From the NCBI GenBank assembly GCA_963777485.1, contig CAVZQP010000001.1:310001-374000 (forward strand): 64,000 bases of DNA, written 5' to 3'. Position numbers and translations under genes: made by a program. This document shows positions 10,691 to 18,474 of this stretch, piece after piece. Source of the stretch: Bog-473 sp963777485 (GTDB taxonomy: Bacteria > Actinomycetota > Acidimicrobiia > Acidimicrobiales > RAAP-2). Numbering within the stretch: position 1 is the first letter of the stretch; each line of letters opens with the position of its first letter. Under the pieces are notes generated by a model. It saw only the letters and a program-made list of their open reading frames with translations. It searched no databases and was not told the DNA's origin.

Positions 10691-10764
10691 GGGGGTGTAG
10701 CCCAATTGGCAGAGGCAGGGCGCTTAAACCGTCTCCAGTGAGGGTTCGAGTCCCTCCGCCCCCA
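10691..10764 (+). tRNA. tRNA with UAA anticodon but a short (class I) variable loop
   Basis: A 74-nt cloverleaf can be drawn by hand. Acceptor stem is 10691-10697 with 10757-10763 (one G-U pair). D stem is 10700-10702 with 10714-10716. Anticodon stem is 10718-10722 with 10730-10734 (two G-U pairs), loop CTTAAAC. T arm is GAGGG/CCCTC around TTCGAGT, discriminator A10764. The anticodon TAA (10725-10727) would read UUA leucine codons. The variable loop is only five bases (CCAGT), whereas bacterial tRNA-Leu normally has a long variable arm. The 3' end reads ACCG, so a full CCA tail is not encoded. It may be an atypical or degenerate tRNA; the amino acid identity is uncertain. Confidence 0.75.
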
Positions 10765-10865
10765 CCGTTACACCTCCGTCCCCACCAGGAGGCCTTGACC
10801 CCATTCAGTGGACCACGGTTATGACAACGTGGCCTGCAGCTGGGGCGAGTGGAGGTCCTCGAATC

Positions 10866-11915
10866 TCATTGAGGGGTGGGCCGCTCCCCGTGAACGTGAC
10901 GGAATCGCGCCAGAACCTGACCCCAGCGACGCGCGGGCCGTGTCACCCGCCAGGATCTGGAGTTCTTGAGCTCCTCTAGCTCGTGTCGCACCGAAGCCTC
11001 GGCGCCTTGAGCCGCCGAAACCTCAGCTTCGGCGATGCGGGCACGAGATTCCGCGCCCCTGAGGGCCGTTTCGAGGACATGGAGGTCTGGTGGCATTCCC
11101 CACGCCGAAAGGTAGTGGCTTCCGACGTGCTCGACCTCGACGAAGTCGGTGTGGGGTGACGCGGCCTTGTACAACCGAAAGGTCTCACTCACCGCTGCGG
11201 TCGCTGCCGTCTCGAGAGGGCCCACGAAGGCTTTGTTGGGAACTCCGAACATTCGGTGGCGCGCCAGTTGTTCCATCTGTGCCGCGTCCACGAAGAAGCA
11301 TCCGGCGTGCGGATTGGAGGGACGTACAAAGGTGAGGTCGATTCCCATCCATTGAGCAATCATGGCCGGTGGACCAGGGGGCAGCTTCAGTTCCTCCAGG
11401 GAACCACGCGGGAGATCAGCGTCCGGATAGACCTTGGCGCCGCCACTTGCCTCATATCGCGCGGGCATGAGGAGCGAGTCACGGCCGGCGACCGAACCGA
11501 ACCACCGTTGTTTGTCGAAAAGGAAAGGATCGTGGATGACGATGTCGTCTTCCAGGTACCCGAACGCGTCATAGTGACTGATCTCGCGTGCAAGCACTCG
11601 ATGAGCGGCGAAGGGAAGATCAAGAGGAGACACGTCAGTGTGCTCTTGATGGACCAGTAGTGACACACGGCCGGCTTCGTGCAGCAGGTGGTCTTCTCCG
11701 GTCGTCACTACCACGACGTCAACGCTTTGCCTCTCCGCTGCGGATGCGCGCAACTCGGGCCGGATCATCGTCGACGGCCCGAACGTCTCGTATAGACGAG
11801 TGACCGTACGGGCGATAGCGTTTGTCCGGACCCCAGCCTCTTCGCGTTCGGCTCCAAGGTCGGACGACGGGTTGTAGCGGTAGAAGTGTGGGATGACAAA
11901 GAGCAGTCGGTTCAT
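10866..11915 (-). CDS. Putative glycosyltransferase-like protein
   Basis: 349 aa. No family is recognised with confidence. The N-terminus LLFVIPHFYRY resembles the opening strand of sugar transferases. YLEDDIVIHDP has an acidic DXD-like cluster after a beta-strand, as in metal-dependent GT-A enzymes. The C-terminus is a predicted coiled coil (about aa 290-320) ending in ELKNSRSWRVTRPARR, a tail motif seen at the end of many bacterial glycosyltransferases. It is divergent from the GT11 gene with only 21 bases between start codons. Base composition is lower in GC than the flanks, with more A/T third positions, suggesting acquisition. A role in modifying the same glycan as the GT11 enzyme is likely but inferred. 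Confidence 0.7.
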   Translation of the reverse strand: MNRLLFVIPHFYRYNPSSDLGAEREEAGVRTNAIARTVTRLYETFGPSTMIRPELRASAAERQSVDVVVVTTGEDHLLHEAGRVSLLVHQEHTDVSPLDLPFAAHRVLAREISHYDAFGYLEDDIVIHDPFLFDKQRWFGSVAGRDSLLMPARYEASGGAKVYPDADLPRGSLEELKLPPGPPAMIAQWMGIDLTFVRPSNPHAGCFFVDAAQMEQLARHRMFGVPNKAFVGPLETAATAAVSETFRLYKAASPHTDFVEVEHVGSHYLSAWGMPPDLHVLETALRGAESRARIAEAEVSAAQGAEASVRHELEELKNSRSWRVTRPARRWGQVLARFRHVHGERPTPQ

Positions 11916-11936
11916 GGTCCAGGCAAACTCACGGGA

Positions 11937-12656
11937 ATGATTACATACCGGAACCTCGGCCGGAACGGACGGCTTGGCAATCAGTTATGGCAGATCGCGA
12001 GCACGACCGGCATCGCCCGCGGTCAAGGTGAACGGTCCGCCTTTCCCTTTTGGCGGTACCAGCCCTACTTCTCCGTGCCTGGGGATCTCTTTGTCGACGA
12101 GCGCCTCCTAGTCGGATCATCCGATCTCGGCATGGGCTATTACCAGAACCTCTGCCATCTGCAAGGGGTCAGGGACGAGATCAAGGATTGGTTCAAGCCG
12201 AACCCAGCAGTGTGGGAACGCCTCGCCCGCCGATTCTCAGCTCTGCTCGAGTTACCCCATCGAACGGCGCTCCATGTACGGAGGGGCGACTACACGGACC
12301 ACAGCGATCTCTTCGTCAACCTCGACATTGGGTATTACCGCCGGGCCATGGCGTTGACGCAGGGCCCGTACTTGGTCTTCTCTGACGACCTCGATTGGTG
12401 TCGCCGACACCTGCCCGGCGAATGCATCTTCATGGACCGCAATCGCGACTACGAGGATCTGTTCCTCATGACCACGTGTCACGAGCACATCATCGCCAAC
12501 TCCAGCTTCTCGTGGTGGGGTGCATGGTTGGCCAACAGTCGCCGAACAGTGTGCCCTGCTTACTGGGGAGCCATCTTCGAAGGCGGCACAGACGCCTTCG
12601 TCCCGCCAGCATGGATTCGGATCGAATCCATTGAAAACCCGAAGTTTGAGTGTTGA
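11937..12656 (+). CDS. Family 11 glycosyltransferase (alpha-1,2-fucosyltransferase-like)
   Basis: 239 aa. Near the N-terminus GRNGRLGNQLWQIAS matches the GT11 opening motif, ALHVRRGDY is the GDP-fucose-binding HxRRGDY motif, and NSSFSWWGAWL is the third GT11 signature. These enzymes usually transfer fucose from GDP-fucose in alpha-1,2 linkage to galactose of a surface glycan. The start is the ATG at 11937, with the conserved motif beginning ten residues later. The gene is slightly shorter than typical (about 280-300 aa), mostly in the middle. No GDP-fucose synthesis pair is present here, although GDP-mannose genes lie a few kb away. Lower GC than the surroundings suggests transfer. Confidence 0.87.
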   Translation: MITYRNLGRNGRLGNQLWQIASTTGIARGQGERSAFPFWRYQPYFSVPGDLFVDERLLVGSSDLGMGYYQNLCHLQGVRDEIKDWFKPNPAVWERLARRFSALLELPHRTALHVRRGDYTDHSDLFVNLDIGYYRRAMALTQGPYLVFSDDLDWCRRHLPGECIFMDRNRDYEDLFLMTTCHEHIIANSSFSWWGAWLANSRRTVCPAYWGAIFEGGTDAFVPPAWIRIESIENPKFEC

Positions 12657-12958
12657 CGAACGAGCCTGGTCCTCGGACGTCAGGTGGCCGTGCGGCGAAG
12701 GATGCCACCTTACGGCGCGCCACGTCGGCGGCGCGACGCGTGGTGGCAGGTGCCACCGATCCACGTTTCGACAAGGTGGAGCGGACCCTCGCGCAACTTG
12801 TGGAGCGGGTTGCCGACGCCGAACTCACTCTCGTAGATGCGTTGGCGGAGCTCAGGGCGATGCGCCAGCAAGTCGATGAGTGTCTCGAGTTCCTCCGGGT
12901 CGACCACGAAATCGTCCGCGATCTGCTCGAGGAGCTCAGGCCTGCCCATAGGACGTGA
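12650..12958 (+). CDS. Small coiled-coil protein of unknown function
   Basis: 102 aa, GTG start overlapping the last codons of the GT11 gene by 7 bases. The first 35 residues are basic and Ala-rich. From about residue 38 onward the protein is a heptad-like helix (KVERTLAQLVERVADAEL and so on). No known family is recognised. The tight overlaps with the GT11 gene and with the following 29-codon ORF (GTGA) indicate an operon. It could be a scaffold for glycosyltransferases, but that is speculation. Confidence 0.55.
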   Translation: MLTNEPGPRTSGGRAAKDATLRRATSAARRVVAGATDPRFDKVERTLAQLVERVADAELTLVDALAELRAMRQQVDECLEFLRVDHEIVRDLLEELRPAHRT

Positions 12959-13044
12959 AAATCGCGGTGCCTCGAATCGAACAGCTCGGAGAGACCTGGC
13001 CTGAGAACATCGGTTACCTGGGCTGCACGCCGACCGTTCGGTGA
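12955..13044 (+). CDS. 29-codon ORF, possible truncated remnant
   Basis: A GTG at 12955 overlaps the preceding stop (GTGA) and opens a frame of 29 codons beginning VKIAVPRIEQLGETW and ending at TGA 13042-13044, one base before the BTAD start. The first strand resembles the N-terminus of a Rossmann-type enzyme, so this may be the stump of a deleted gene rather than a functional micropeptide. It shows no other recognisable feature. Confidence 0.3.
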   Translation: MKIAVPRIEQLGETWPENIGYLGCTPTVR

Positions 13045-13045
13045 C

Positions 13046-13817
13046 ATGCCCGGTTCGGTTGTCGAAGTGAATGTCCTTGGTTCAGTAGAAGTGGCGGGGA
13101 CTGCGAGTCGCTTTCATCGCACTGCCGCTCTCGAGCTCGTGGTCTATCTCGCGTTCCATCGCGAGGGCGTCCGCCACGGCGAGTGGTCGTTGGCCCTGTG
13201 GCCGGACCGGCCGGTCGCCTGGCCACCGTGCACTCAACCGCCTCGGACGCACGCCGTGCCCTCGGTCGCGCCTCCGGACGGCGCCCTGCGCCTCCCGTGC
13301 GGTTCCCGTCTCCGGCTGCATTCTTCGGTGGTCACCGACGTCGACCGTTTCGTCGGACTGGCCCGGTCGCGACATCGGAGGCTGGCATCGAGGCCGCCGG
13401 GTTGGTGCGCGGCCCGCTCTTCGGCGGGCTGCGCCGGGCGGACTGGGCCATCCTCGATGGCACCCACGCGCGGGTGGAGGCCTTGGTCGTGCACACCGTG
13501 TTGCAGGCCGCCGAGTCCTTCCGGCGCGAGGGGCGGGCGGCCGAGGCGGAGTGGATCGTGCGACGCGGCCTCCTCGCCAGCCCCTACGACGAGCGCCTGT
13601 ACCGATCGCTCCTGCTCGCCCTGGCCGCCCAGGGCAACCGGAGCGGGATGCGTGCCGCCATGGCGCAACTGCTCCTCGTGGTCCAGGGGGTCGCGGGCCA
13701 CGTTCCGGGAGTGGGACGCCGGCGGGACCGACGCCCCGCATGCCCCGGACGACCGAGCTGTACCGAGAGCTTCTCCGCCGGTGGCCTGCGCCAGGAGGGG
13801 TACCGGCCAGGCTGTAG
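13046..13817 (+). pseudogene. BTAD-domain (SARP/AfsR-type) regulator with several frameshifts
   Basis: Reading across three frames reconstructs one protein of about 255 aa. It runs VVEVNVLGSVEVAG to LWPDRPVA (frame of 13046), then LATVHSTASDARRALGRAS (next frame), then DGALRLPCGSRLRL to VDRFVGLA (first frame), then AGLVRGPLFGGLRRADWAIL to NRSGMRAAMAQLLL (second frame). It ends RTTELYRELLRRWPAP with a stop at 13817 (third frame). This is the wHTH-like plus bacterial transcriptional activator domain layout. At least four indels are needed, near 13206, 13280, 13370 and 13690-13730. Either the gene is decayed or the assembly is poor here. The original role was probably transcriptional control of a neighbouring surface or secondary pathway. 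Confidence 0.75.
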
Positions 13818-13831
13818 GGTGGCGTCCCGCC

Positions 13832-14698
13832 ATGGCGAGAAGCTCCTCTGGGAAGTCGGTAGCACGCGCCGCCGCCACGGGTGGTGGCGCCACCTACCGC
13901 GGCCAGATGCCGGTGAATTGGTATGCCGCCCTGGTCGTGATCGTCCTGGTCGGGCTGGCTTCGGTCGCCATCGCCAAGTACCACTACAACCAGACCCCAT
14001 CCGCCAACCCACCCACCGTCGGCACCACGTGGCACGCCGCCATCTCCTTCGACATCTGTGGCACGACGCAGCCCGCACTGACGGCGTCGCCCGCCAGCTC
14101 GACCTCGGGCCTGACGACGACGGGCAGCGGCGTCGTGCTGATCGCTCCCAAGAAGGCAAGCGAGGCGGGCGCCAACGCAACGGTGGGCAAGTTCGCCAGC
14201 GAGTACCAGGGCCTCACCCTGACCAACACGACGCTGAAGTACCCGGCCGCCAAGGTGCCCGAGTACAAGAACGGCCAGAAGTGCGCCGCCGGCACGCCGG
14301 ACGCGGGCAAGGTGGGCGAAGTGATCGCCCGTTGGTGGGTCGTGACCACCCAGACCAAGGGCAACCAGCTGGTGCAGACCAACGGAGTCAACTCGGTGAA
14401 GCCGGCCGACCTCAAGTTCCTCAACCGCCAGCTCATCACCGTCGGCTTCGTCCCCTCGGGCACGACGTTGCCCAAGCCGCCCGGCTCGACGATCACGGCC
14501 TTGGTCCAGGTGCTCGCGGGCAACCAGCCCGTCGCGACGACCACGACAACGGCGGCGTCGGCGACCACGACCTCGGCGCCGTCGGCAACGACGAGCTCGA
14601 CGGCTGCGACGACGACCACAGCACCCTCGACGACGACGACCACCACGGCGGCGCCGACGACAACGACGAAGCCTTCGTCCACTACGACGACCAAGTAA
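13832..14698 (+). CDS. Single-pass membrane protein with Thr-rich tail, unknown function
   Basis: 288 aa. A short cytoplasmic N-terminus is followed by one transmembrane helix (WYAALVVIVLVGLASVAIA, about aa 29-47). An extracytoplasmic domain of about 190 residues has a cysteine in FDICGTTQP and another in NGQKCAAGT, possibly a disulfide. The last 60 residues are almost only Thr, Ala and Ser, encoded by an ACG/ACC-rich repeat, and look like a wall-spanning or mannosylated stalk. The ATG at 13832 follows a short gap after the BTAD remnant, and the stop overlaps the next ATG (TAATG), so it is coupled to the nucleotidyltransferase. No known domain is recognised. Confidence 0.8.
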   Translation: MARSSSGKSVARAAATGGGATYRGQMPVNWYAALVVIVLVGLASVAIAKYHYNQTPSANPPTVGTTWHAAISFDICGTTQPALTASPASSTSGLTTTGSGVVLIAPKKASEAGANATVGKFASEYQGLTLTNTTLKYPAAKVPEYKNGQKCAAGTPDAGKVGEVIARWWVVTTQTKGNQLVQTNGVNSVKPADLKFLNRQLITVGFVPSGTTLPKPPGSTITALVQVLAGNQPVATTTTTAASATTTSAPSATTSSTAATTTTAPSTTTTTTAAPTTTTKPSSTTTTK

Positions 14699-15774
14699 TG
14701 AAGGCGGTCGTCCTCGTTGGGGGCGAGGGAACGAGACTGCGTCCCCTCACGTTCACGTCCCCCAAGCAGATGCTCCCGATCGTCGGCGTGCCGATGATCG
14801 AGCGCGTGCTCGGCCACCTCGCTTCGCACGGCGTGGACGAGGCCGTCCTCTCCCTCGGCTACCTTCCCGACGCCTTCACGGAGGCATACCCCGACGGCCT
14901 GGCCGCCGGGGTCGCGCTGACCTACGCCGTCGAGCCCGAACCCCTCGACACGGCCGGGGCCGTGCGTTTCGCCGCGACCTTCGCTGGCATTTCGGACACC
15001 TTCGTCGTGGTGAACGGCGACGTGCTCACCGACATGGACCTCACCAGCCTGATGGACTTCCACCGCGACCGCGGGGCGGAGGGGACGATTGCGCTCCATC
15101 CGGTCGCCGATCCGTCTGCCTTCGGCGTGGTGCCCACGGACACGGACGGCCGGGTCACCGCGTTCGTCGAGAAGCCGCCGCGGGACGAGGCGCCGACGAA
15201 CGAGATCAATGCCGGGACGTACGTGCTCGAGCCGTCGGTGTTGGATCGGATCCCCGAGGGTGGCCGGGTCTCCATAGAGCGTGAGACCTTCCCGGCCATG
15301 GTGCGCGACGGCAACCTCTTCGCCCGGTCGGACGACTCCTATTGGCTCGACACGGGGACCCCCGCCGCCTACCTGGAGGCCAATTTCGACTACCTGGCGG
15401 GGAAACGCGGCCCGGAGGTTGCCCCCGACCTCGTGGACAACGAGCGGGGTGTGCTCGTGGAGGGCGAGAGCGTCGTTTCAGGTGATGTCTTCGGGCCGGC
15501 AGTGATCTTCGCCGGGTGCGTGGTCGAACCCGGCGCACGCGTGGAGCACAGCATCCTCGGACGCGGCACCGTGGTCTCCGCCGGGGCCGTCGTCGCCGAC
15601 TCGGTGTTGATGGACGCGTGCCACGTGGCGGGCGACGCCAAGGTGGCGGGATCCGTGATGGGTCCCCGCTCGGTGGTAGGACAGCGAGCCGACGTCCGGC
15701 CGGTGTCGGTGCTCGGCGCGGACGCTGTCGTCTCGTCGGGCACCCTGGTCGACGGCGAACGCGTGTCGGGCTAA
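14698..15774 (+). CDS. manC: Sugar-1-phosphate nucleotidyltransferase (probable mannose-1-phosphate guanylyltransferase)
   Basis: 358 aa. The N-terminal catalytic domain starts MKAVVLVGGEGTRLRPLT, the signature GxGTRxRPLT of NTP transferases. PKQMLP contains the substrate-binding lysine, VVNGDVLTDMDL carries the metal-binding aspartate, and FVEKP is typical. The C-terminal 110 residues show left-handed beta-helix hexapeptide periodicity (GPAVIFAGCVVEPGARVEHS). The two-domain layout fits actinobacterial ManC-type enzymes making GDP-mannose from mannose-1-phosphate and GTP. A glucose-1-phosphate or glucosamine-1-phosphate transferase is possible. Context with a phosphomannomutase (36 kb), a PMI-like protein (37.7 kb) and an RMD-like reductase (24.4 kb) favours GDP-mannose. 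Confidence 0.85.
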   Translation: MKAVVLVGGEGTRLRPLTFTSPKQMLPIVGVPMIERVLGHLASHGVDEAVLSLGYLPDAFTEAYPDGLAAGVALTYAVEPEPLDTAGAVRFAATFAGISDTFVVVNGDVLTDMDLTSLMDFHRDRGAEGTIALHPVADPSAFGVVPTDTDGRVTAFVEKPPRDEAPTNEINAGTYVLEPSVLDRIPEGGRVSIERETFPAMVRDGNLFARSDDSYWLDTGTPAAYLEANFDYLAGKRGPEVAPDLVDNERGVLVEGESVVSGDVFGPAVIFAGCVVEPGARVEHSILGRGTVVSAGAVVADSVLMDACHVAGDAKVAGSVMGPRSVVGQRADVRPVSVLGADAVVSSGTLVDGERVSG

Positions 15775-15785
15775 GAAAGCGGGTC

Positions 15786-16736
15786 GTGCGCACCCTCGTG
15801 ACCGGCGGCGCCGGCTTCATCGGATCCAACCTGGTCGACCGGCTCCTGGCGGAAGGCCACGAGGTCGACGTCGTCGACGACTTCTCCACCGGTTCGCTGT
15901 CCAACCTGGCCGACGCGCGCAAGAGTGGCGGCCGGGCGCTCCACATCCACCATCTCGACATCACCGCGCCGGCGGTCACCGAGTTGATGGTCCGGCGGCG
16001 TCCCGAGCTCGTCTTCCATCTCGCCGCGCAGGCGGACGTCCGGGTCTCGGTCGCGCAGCCCGCCCACGACGCCAACGTCAACGTCATCGGCTCGCTGCAC
16101 GTCCTCGAGGGAGCGCGCCAGGCGGGGGCCCAGCGCGTCGTTTTCGCGGCCAGTGGCGGGACCCTCTACGGGGACCCATCGCCGGACGATCTGCCCGTGC
16201 GCGAGTCGCATGCGCAGCAACCGCTGTCGCCGTACGGGGTTTCGAAGAAGTCGGTCATCGACTACCTGGTGGCCTACCGCGAATTGCATTCGCTCGAGTT
16301 CAGCGCGCTGGCTCTCGCCAACGTGTACGGGCCGCGGCAGGACCCCCATGGTGAGGCGGGCGTCGTCGCCATCTTCGCCGAGCGCATCTTGCGCGGGCAG
16401 GAAGTCACCGTGTACGGGGACGGTGAGCAGACGCGCGATTTCGTGTTCGTCGACGACGTCGTCGATGCCTTCGTGCGGGCGGCAACGCGGGGCGGCGGGC
16501 TCGTGTGCAACATCGGGACGGGAACGGAGACCTCGGTCAACCATCTCCTGGCGACGATGGCCGGCGTCGCCGGGGTCGAGGTGACGGCGGTGAAGGCGCC
16601 GTTGCGGCAAGGCGAACTTCTGCGTTCGTGCCTCGACATCGAGCGGGCCTCGATACAGCTCGCCTGGCGGCCCTGGACGGAACTGGCCGCCGGCATCCGA
16701 CCGGTGCTCGACTTCGTCCGCGCCCGTCTCGCCTGA
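15786..16736 (+). CDS. UDP-glucose 4-epimerase-like NAD-dependent epimerase
   Basis: 316 aa, GTG start at 15786. It opens RTLVTGGAGFIGSNLVD, the GxxGxxG NAD-binding loop of extended SDRs. ASGGTLYG supplies the catalytic serine/threonine, and SPYGVSKKSVIDYL supplies the YxxxK pair. ALANVYGPRQDP and VYGDGEQTRDFVFVDDV are hallmark segments of GalE/WbpP/RmlB relatives. It probably interconverts UDP-glucose/UDP-galactose or an N-acetylated or GDP-linked sugar for glycan synthesis. It lies 11 bases downstream of the nucleotidyltransferase in the same direction. The precise sugar is not decided. Confidence 0.88.
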   Translation: MRTLVTGGAGFIGSNLVDRLLAEGHEVDVVDDFSTGSLSNLADARKSGGRALHIHHLDITAPAVTELMVRRRPELVFHLAAQADVRVSVAQPAHDANVNVIGSLHVLEGARQAGAQRVVFAASGGTLYGDPSPDDLPVRESHAQQPLSPYGVSKKSVIDYLVAYRELHSLEFSALALANVYGPRQDPHGEAGVVAIFAERILRGQEVTVYGDGEQTRDFVFVDDVVDAFVRAATRGGGLVCNIGTGTETSVNHLLATMAGVAGVEVTAVKAPLRQGELLRSCLDIERASIQLAWRPWTELAAGIRPVLDFVRARLA

Positions 16737-16743
16737 GGTCGCG

Positions 16744-17475
16744 TCAGCGAAACAGGTCTTCGTCCGGCGGGCGCACGATCTCGGAGCGGACCGAGGCGGG
16801 GCGCATCCACGCCGCCGGCACGCCGCGCACGATCGCTACCGGGATGCCGCGGTCCTTCCCCATGACGAGCTCTGCCGCCCCGGCGATCTCGTCGGCCACG
16901 CAGACCTCGGTCGCCACCAATTCGCGTCCTCCTGCGTCACGTGTGCCCTTGAGGTCGACGATCGCAGCGACACCCGCGCAGCCGATCGCCACGTCCGTGA
17001 CACCACGCCGCCAGGTCCGCCCGAACGTGTCCGAGACGATCACGCCGACATCGACGCCGAGAGCATGACCGAGCGACGCCCGGAGACGCCGCGCCGAGAG
17101 ATCGGGGTCCTCGGGGAGCAGCGCGGCGGTCCCGTCGGCGACGTTGGAGAGATCGACGCCGGCGTTGGCGCAGACGAACCCGTGGCGGGTCTCGCTCACG
17201 ATCAGCTCACCGCGGCGCCGCAGCACCCGTACCGATTCCCGTTCCACCAGCGCAGCCTTGGCTCCGGGGTCCTCGTGGTCGAGCTCGACCAGCCGTCCCT
17301 CCGCCTTCGAGACCACCTTCTGGGTCACCACGAGGACGTCACCGTCCGCGAGGCGCGGCCCCAGCGGCGCCTCCGGCGCCAGCGCACCGGCAATGACGCG
17401 GCTCAGATCGGCACCGGGTACCACCTCACCGATCCCGTGCACGGCGAGCACGGTGAGGCCGTCAGCGTCCGGCAT
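16744..17475 (-). CDS. cofE: Coenzyme F420-0:L-glutamate ligase
   Basis: 243 aa. LTVLAVHGIGEVVPGADL, GDVLVVTQKVVSKAEGR, SETRHGFVCANAGVDLSN and GVIVSDTFGRTWRRG are the conserved blocks of CofE/FbiB-N, which adds glutamates by gamma linkage to F420-0 using GTP. In mycobacteria this domain is fused to a flavin-binding reductase domain in a protein of about 450 aa (FbiB). Here only the ligase is present, so the dehydro-F420-0 reduction step must be encoded elsewhere. The ATG at 17475 overlaps the end of cofD by 14 bases, so the two are coupled. It is convergent with the epimerase gene. Confidence 0.95.
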   Translation of the reverse strand: MPDADGLTVLAVHGIGEVVPGADLSRVIAGALAPEAPLGPRLADGDVLVVTQKVVSKAEGRLVELDHEDPGAKAALVERESVRVLRRRGELIVSETRHGFVCANAGVDLSNVADGTAALLPEDPDLSARRLRASLGHALGVDVGVIVSDTFGRTWRRGVTDVAIGCAGVAAIVDLKGTRDAGGRELVATEVCVADEIAGAAELVMGKDRGIPVAIVRGVPAAWMRPASVRSEIVRPPDEDLFR

Positions 17476-18409
17476 CGAGTACCACCTTGGCAAGGTCGGC
17501 GGCCCGCTCCGGTGAGCTCATGACGGTGGGCGCGACGACACAACGCACCCCTTCCGCCTCGACCGCCGCCTCGTGCGCGGCGTCCGCCTCGTCGATGACG
17601 AGCGTGCCCACCCACGACGCGTACAACCGGGCCACCCCGACCACGGACGGCTCCGTGCCGAGCTCGCGCAGCATCCGGTCGGCCGGACCCTTGAGGGCGG
17701 CACCCGCCACGATCGGCGAGACCGCGACGACCTCGCGGCGGCGGGCGCACAACGCGCTCTCGACGCCCGGCACCGCGAGCAGCGGGCCGATGGAGACAAC
17801 CGGGTTGGAGGGGCAGACCACGATCAGTCCGGCTCGCTCGAGCGCGTCCATGACGCCCGGAGCGGGACGCGCATCGGCTGCCCCGTCGAAGCGCACGCTG
17901 CGCACCGGCACGTCGTGTGCGAGCCGGACGAAGTAGTCCTGGAAGCCGACCTCGGTGCCCGCGGGGCCGAGGGCGCTCTGGGCCGCCAGCGTGACGCGGG
18001 TGCGCAGGGGATCGTCGGTGACGGGCAGCATGTGCACGGCGATGCCCCGGCGTTCGCACAGAACGGCGGTCACCGCGCTGAGCGGCTGGCCCGCAGCGAG
18101 CCGGCCCGTGCGGAACAGGTGGGTCGCCAGGTCCCGGTCGCCCAGACGGAACCAGTCCTCGCCGCCCAGCCGTGCGAGCTCGTCCATCACCGCCCAGGAC
18201 TCGCCGGCAACGCCCCATCCGGTCTCGCGGTTGTCCATGCCGGCCAACGTGTAGGTCACGGTGTCGAGGTCCGGGCTGATGGAGAGGCCGTGCAGGACCA
18301 TGTCGTCGCCGACGTTGACGATGGCCGTGATCTCGCCGCCCGGCACCACGCGGACCAGGCCGGAGAGCATTCGGGCGGCCCCGACGCCGCCGCACAGGGC
18401 CACCAGCAC
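17462..18409 (-). CDS. cofD: 2-phospho-L-lactate (or PEP) transferase, F420 biosynthesis
   Basis: About 315 aa. LVALCGGVGAARMLSGL is the phosphate-binding N-terminus of CofD/FbiA. AIVNVGDDMVLHGLSISPDLDT, GWGVAGESW and VVCPSNPVVSIGPLL are family signatures. The enzyme transfers the phosphoenolpyruvyl or phospholactyl group onto FO to make (dehydro)F420-0. I start at the GTG at 18409, just ahead of the first strand; a GTG at 18463 would add 18 non-conserved residues and come within 12 bases of the divergent acyl-CoA synthetase. It forms an operon with cofE. F420 made here could supply the luciferase-like oxidoreductases at 44-46 and 56 kb. Confidence 0.95.
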   Translation of the reverse strand: MLVALCGGVGAARMLSGLVRVVPGGEITAIVNVGDDMVLHGLSISPDLDTVTYTLAGMDNRETGWGVAGESWAVMDELARLGGEDWFRLGDRDLATHLFRTGRLAAGQPLSAVTAVLCERRGIAVHMLPVTDDPLRTRVTLAAQSALGPAGTEVGFQDYFVRLAHDVPVRSVRFDGAADARPAPGVMDALERAGLIVVCPSNPVVSIGPLLAVPGVESALCARRREVVAVSPIVAGAALKGPADRMLRELGTEPSVVGVARLYASWVGTLVIDEADAAHEAAVEAEGVRCVVAPTVMSSPERAADLAKVVLDAGR

Positions 18410-18474
18410 GCGATGAGCATAGGAGCGCGGCGGGGGAGCGGCGTTCGGCGCCCCTGGTACCATCGCCGCCCGCC

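Noticed and set aside
14530..14690. ACG/ACC-rich tract resembling a microsatellite
   Set aside because: It encodes an in-frame Thr/Ala tail of the membrane protein and is not a regular repeat unit.
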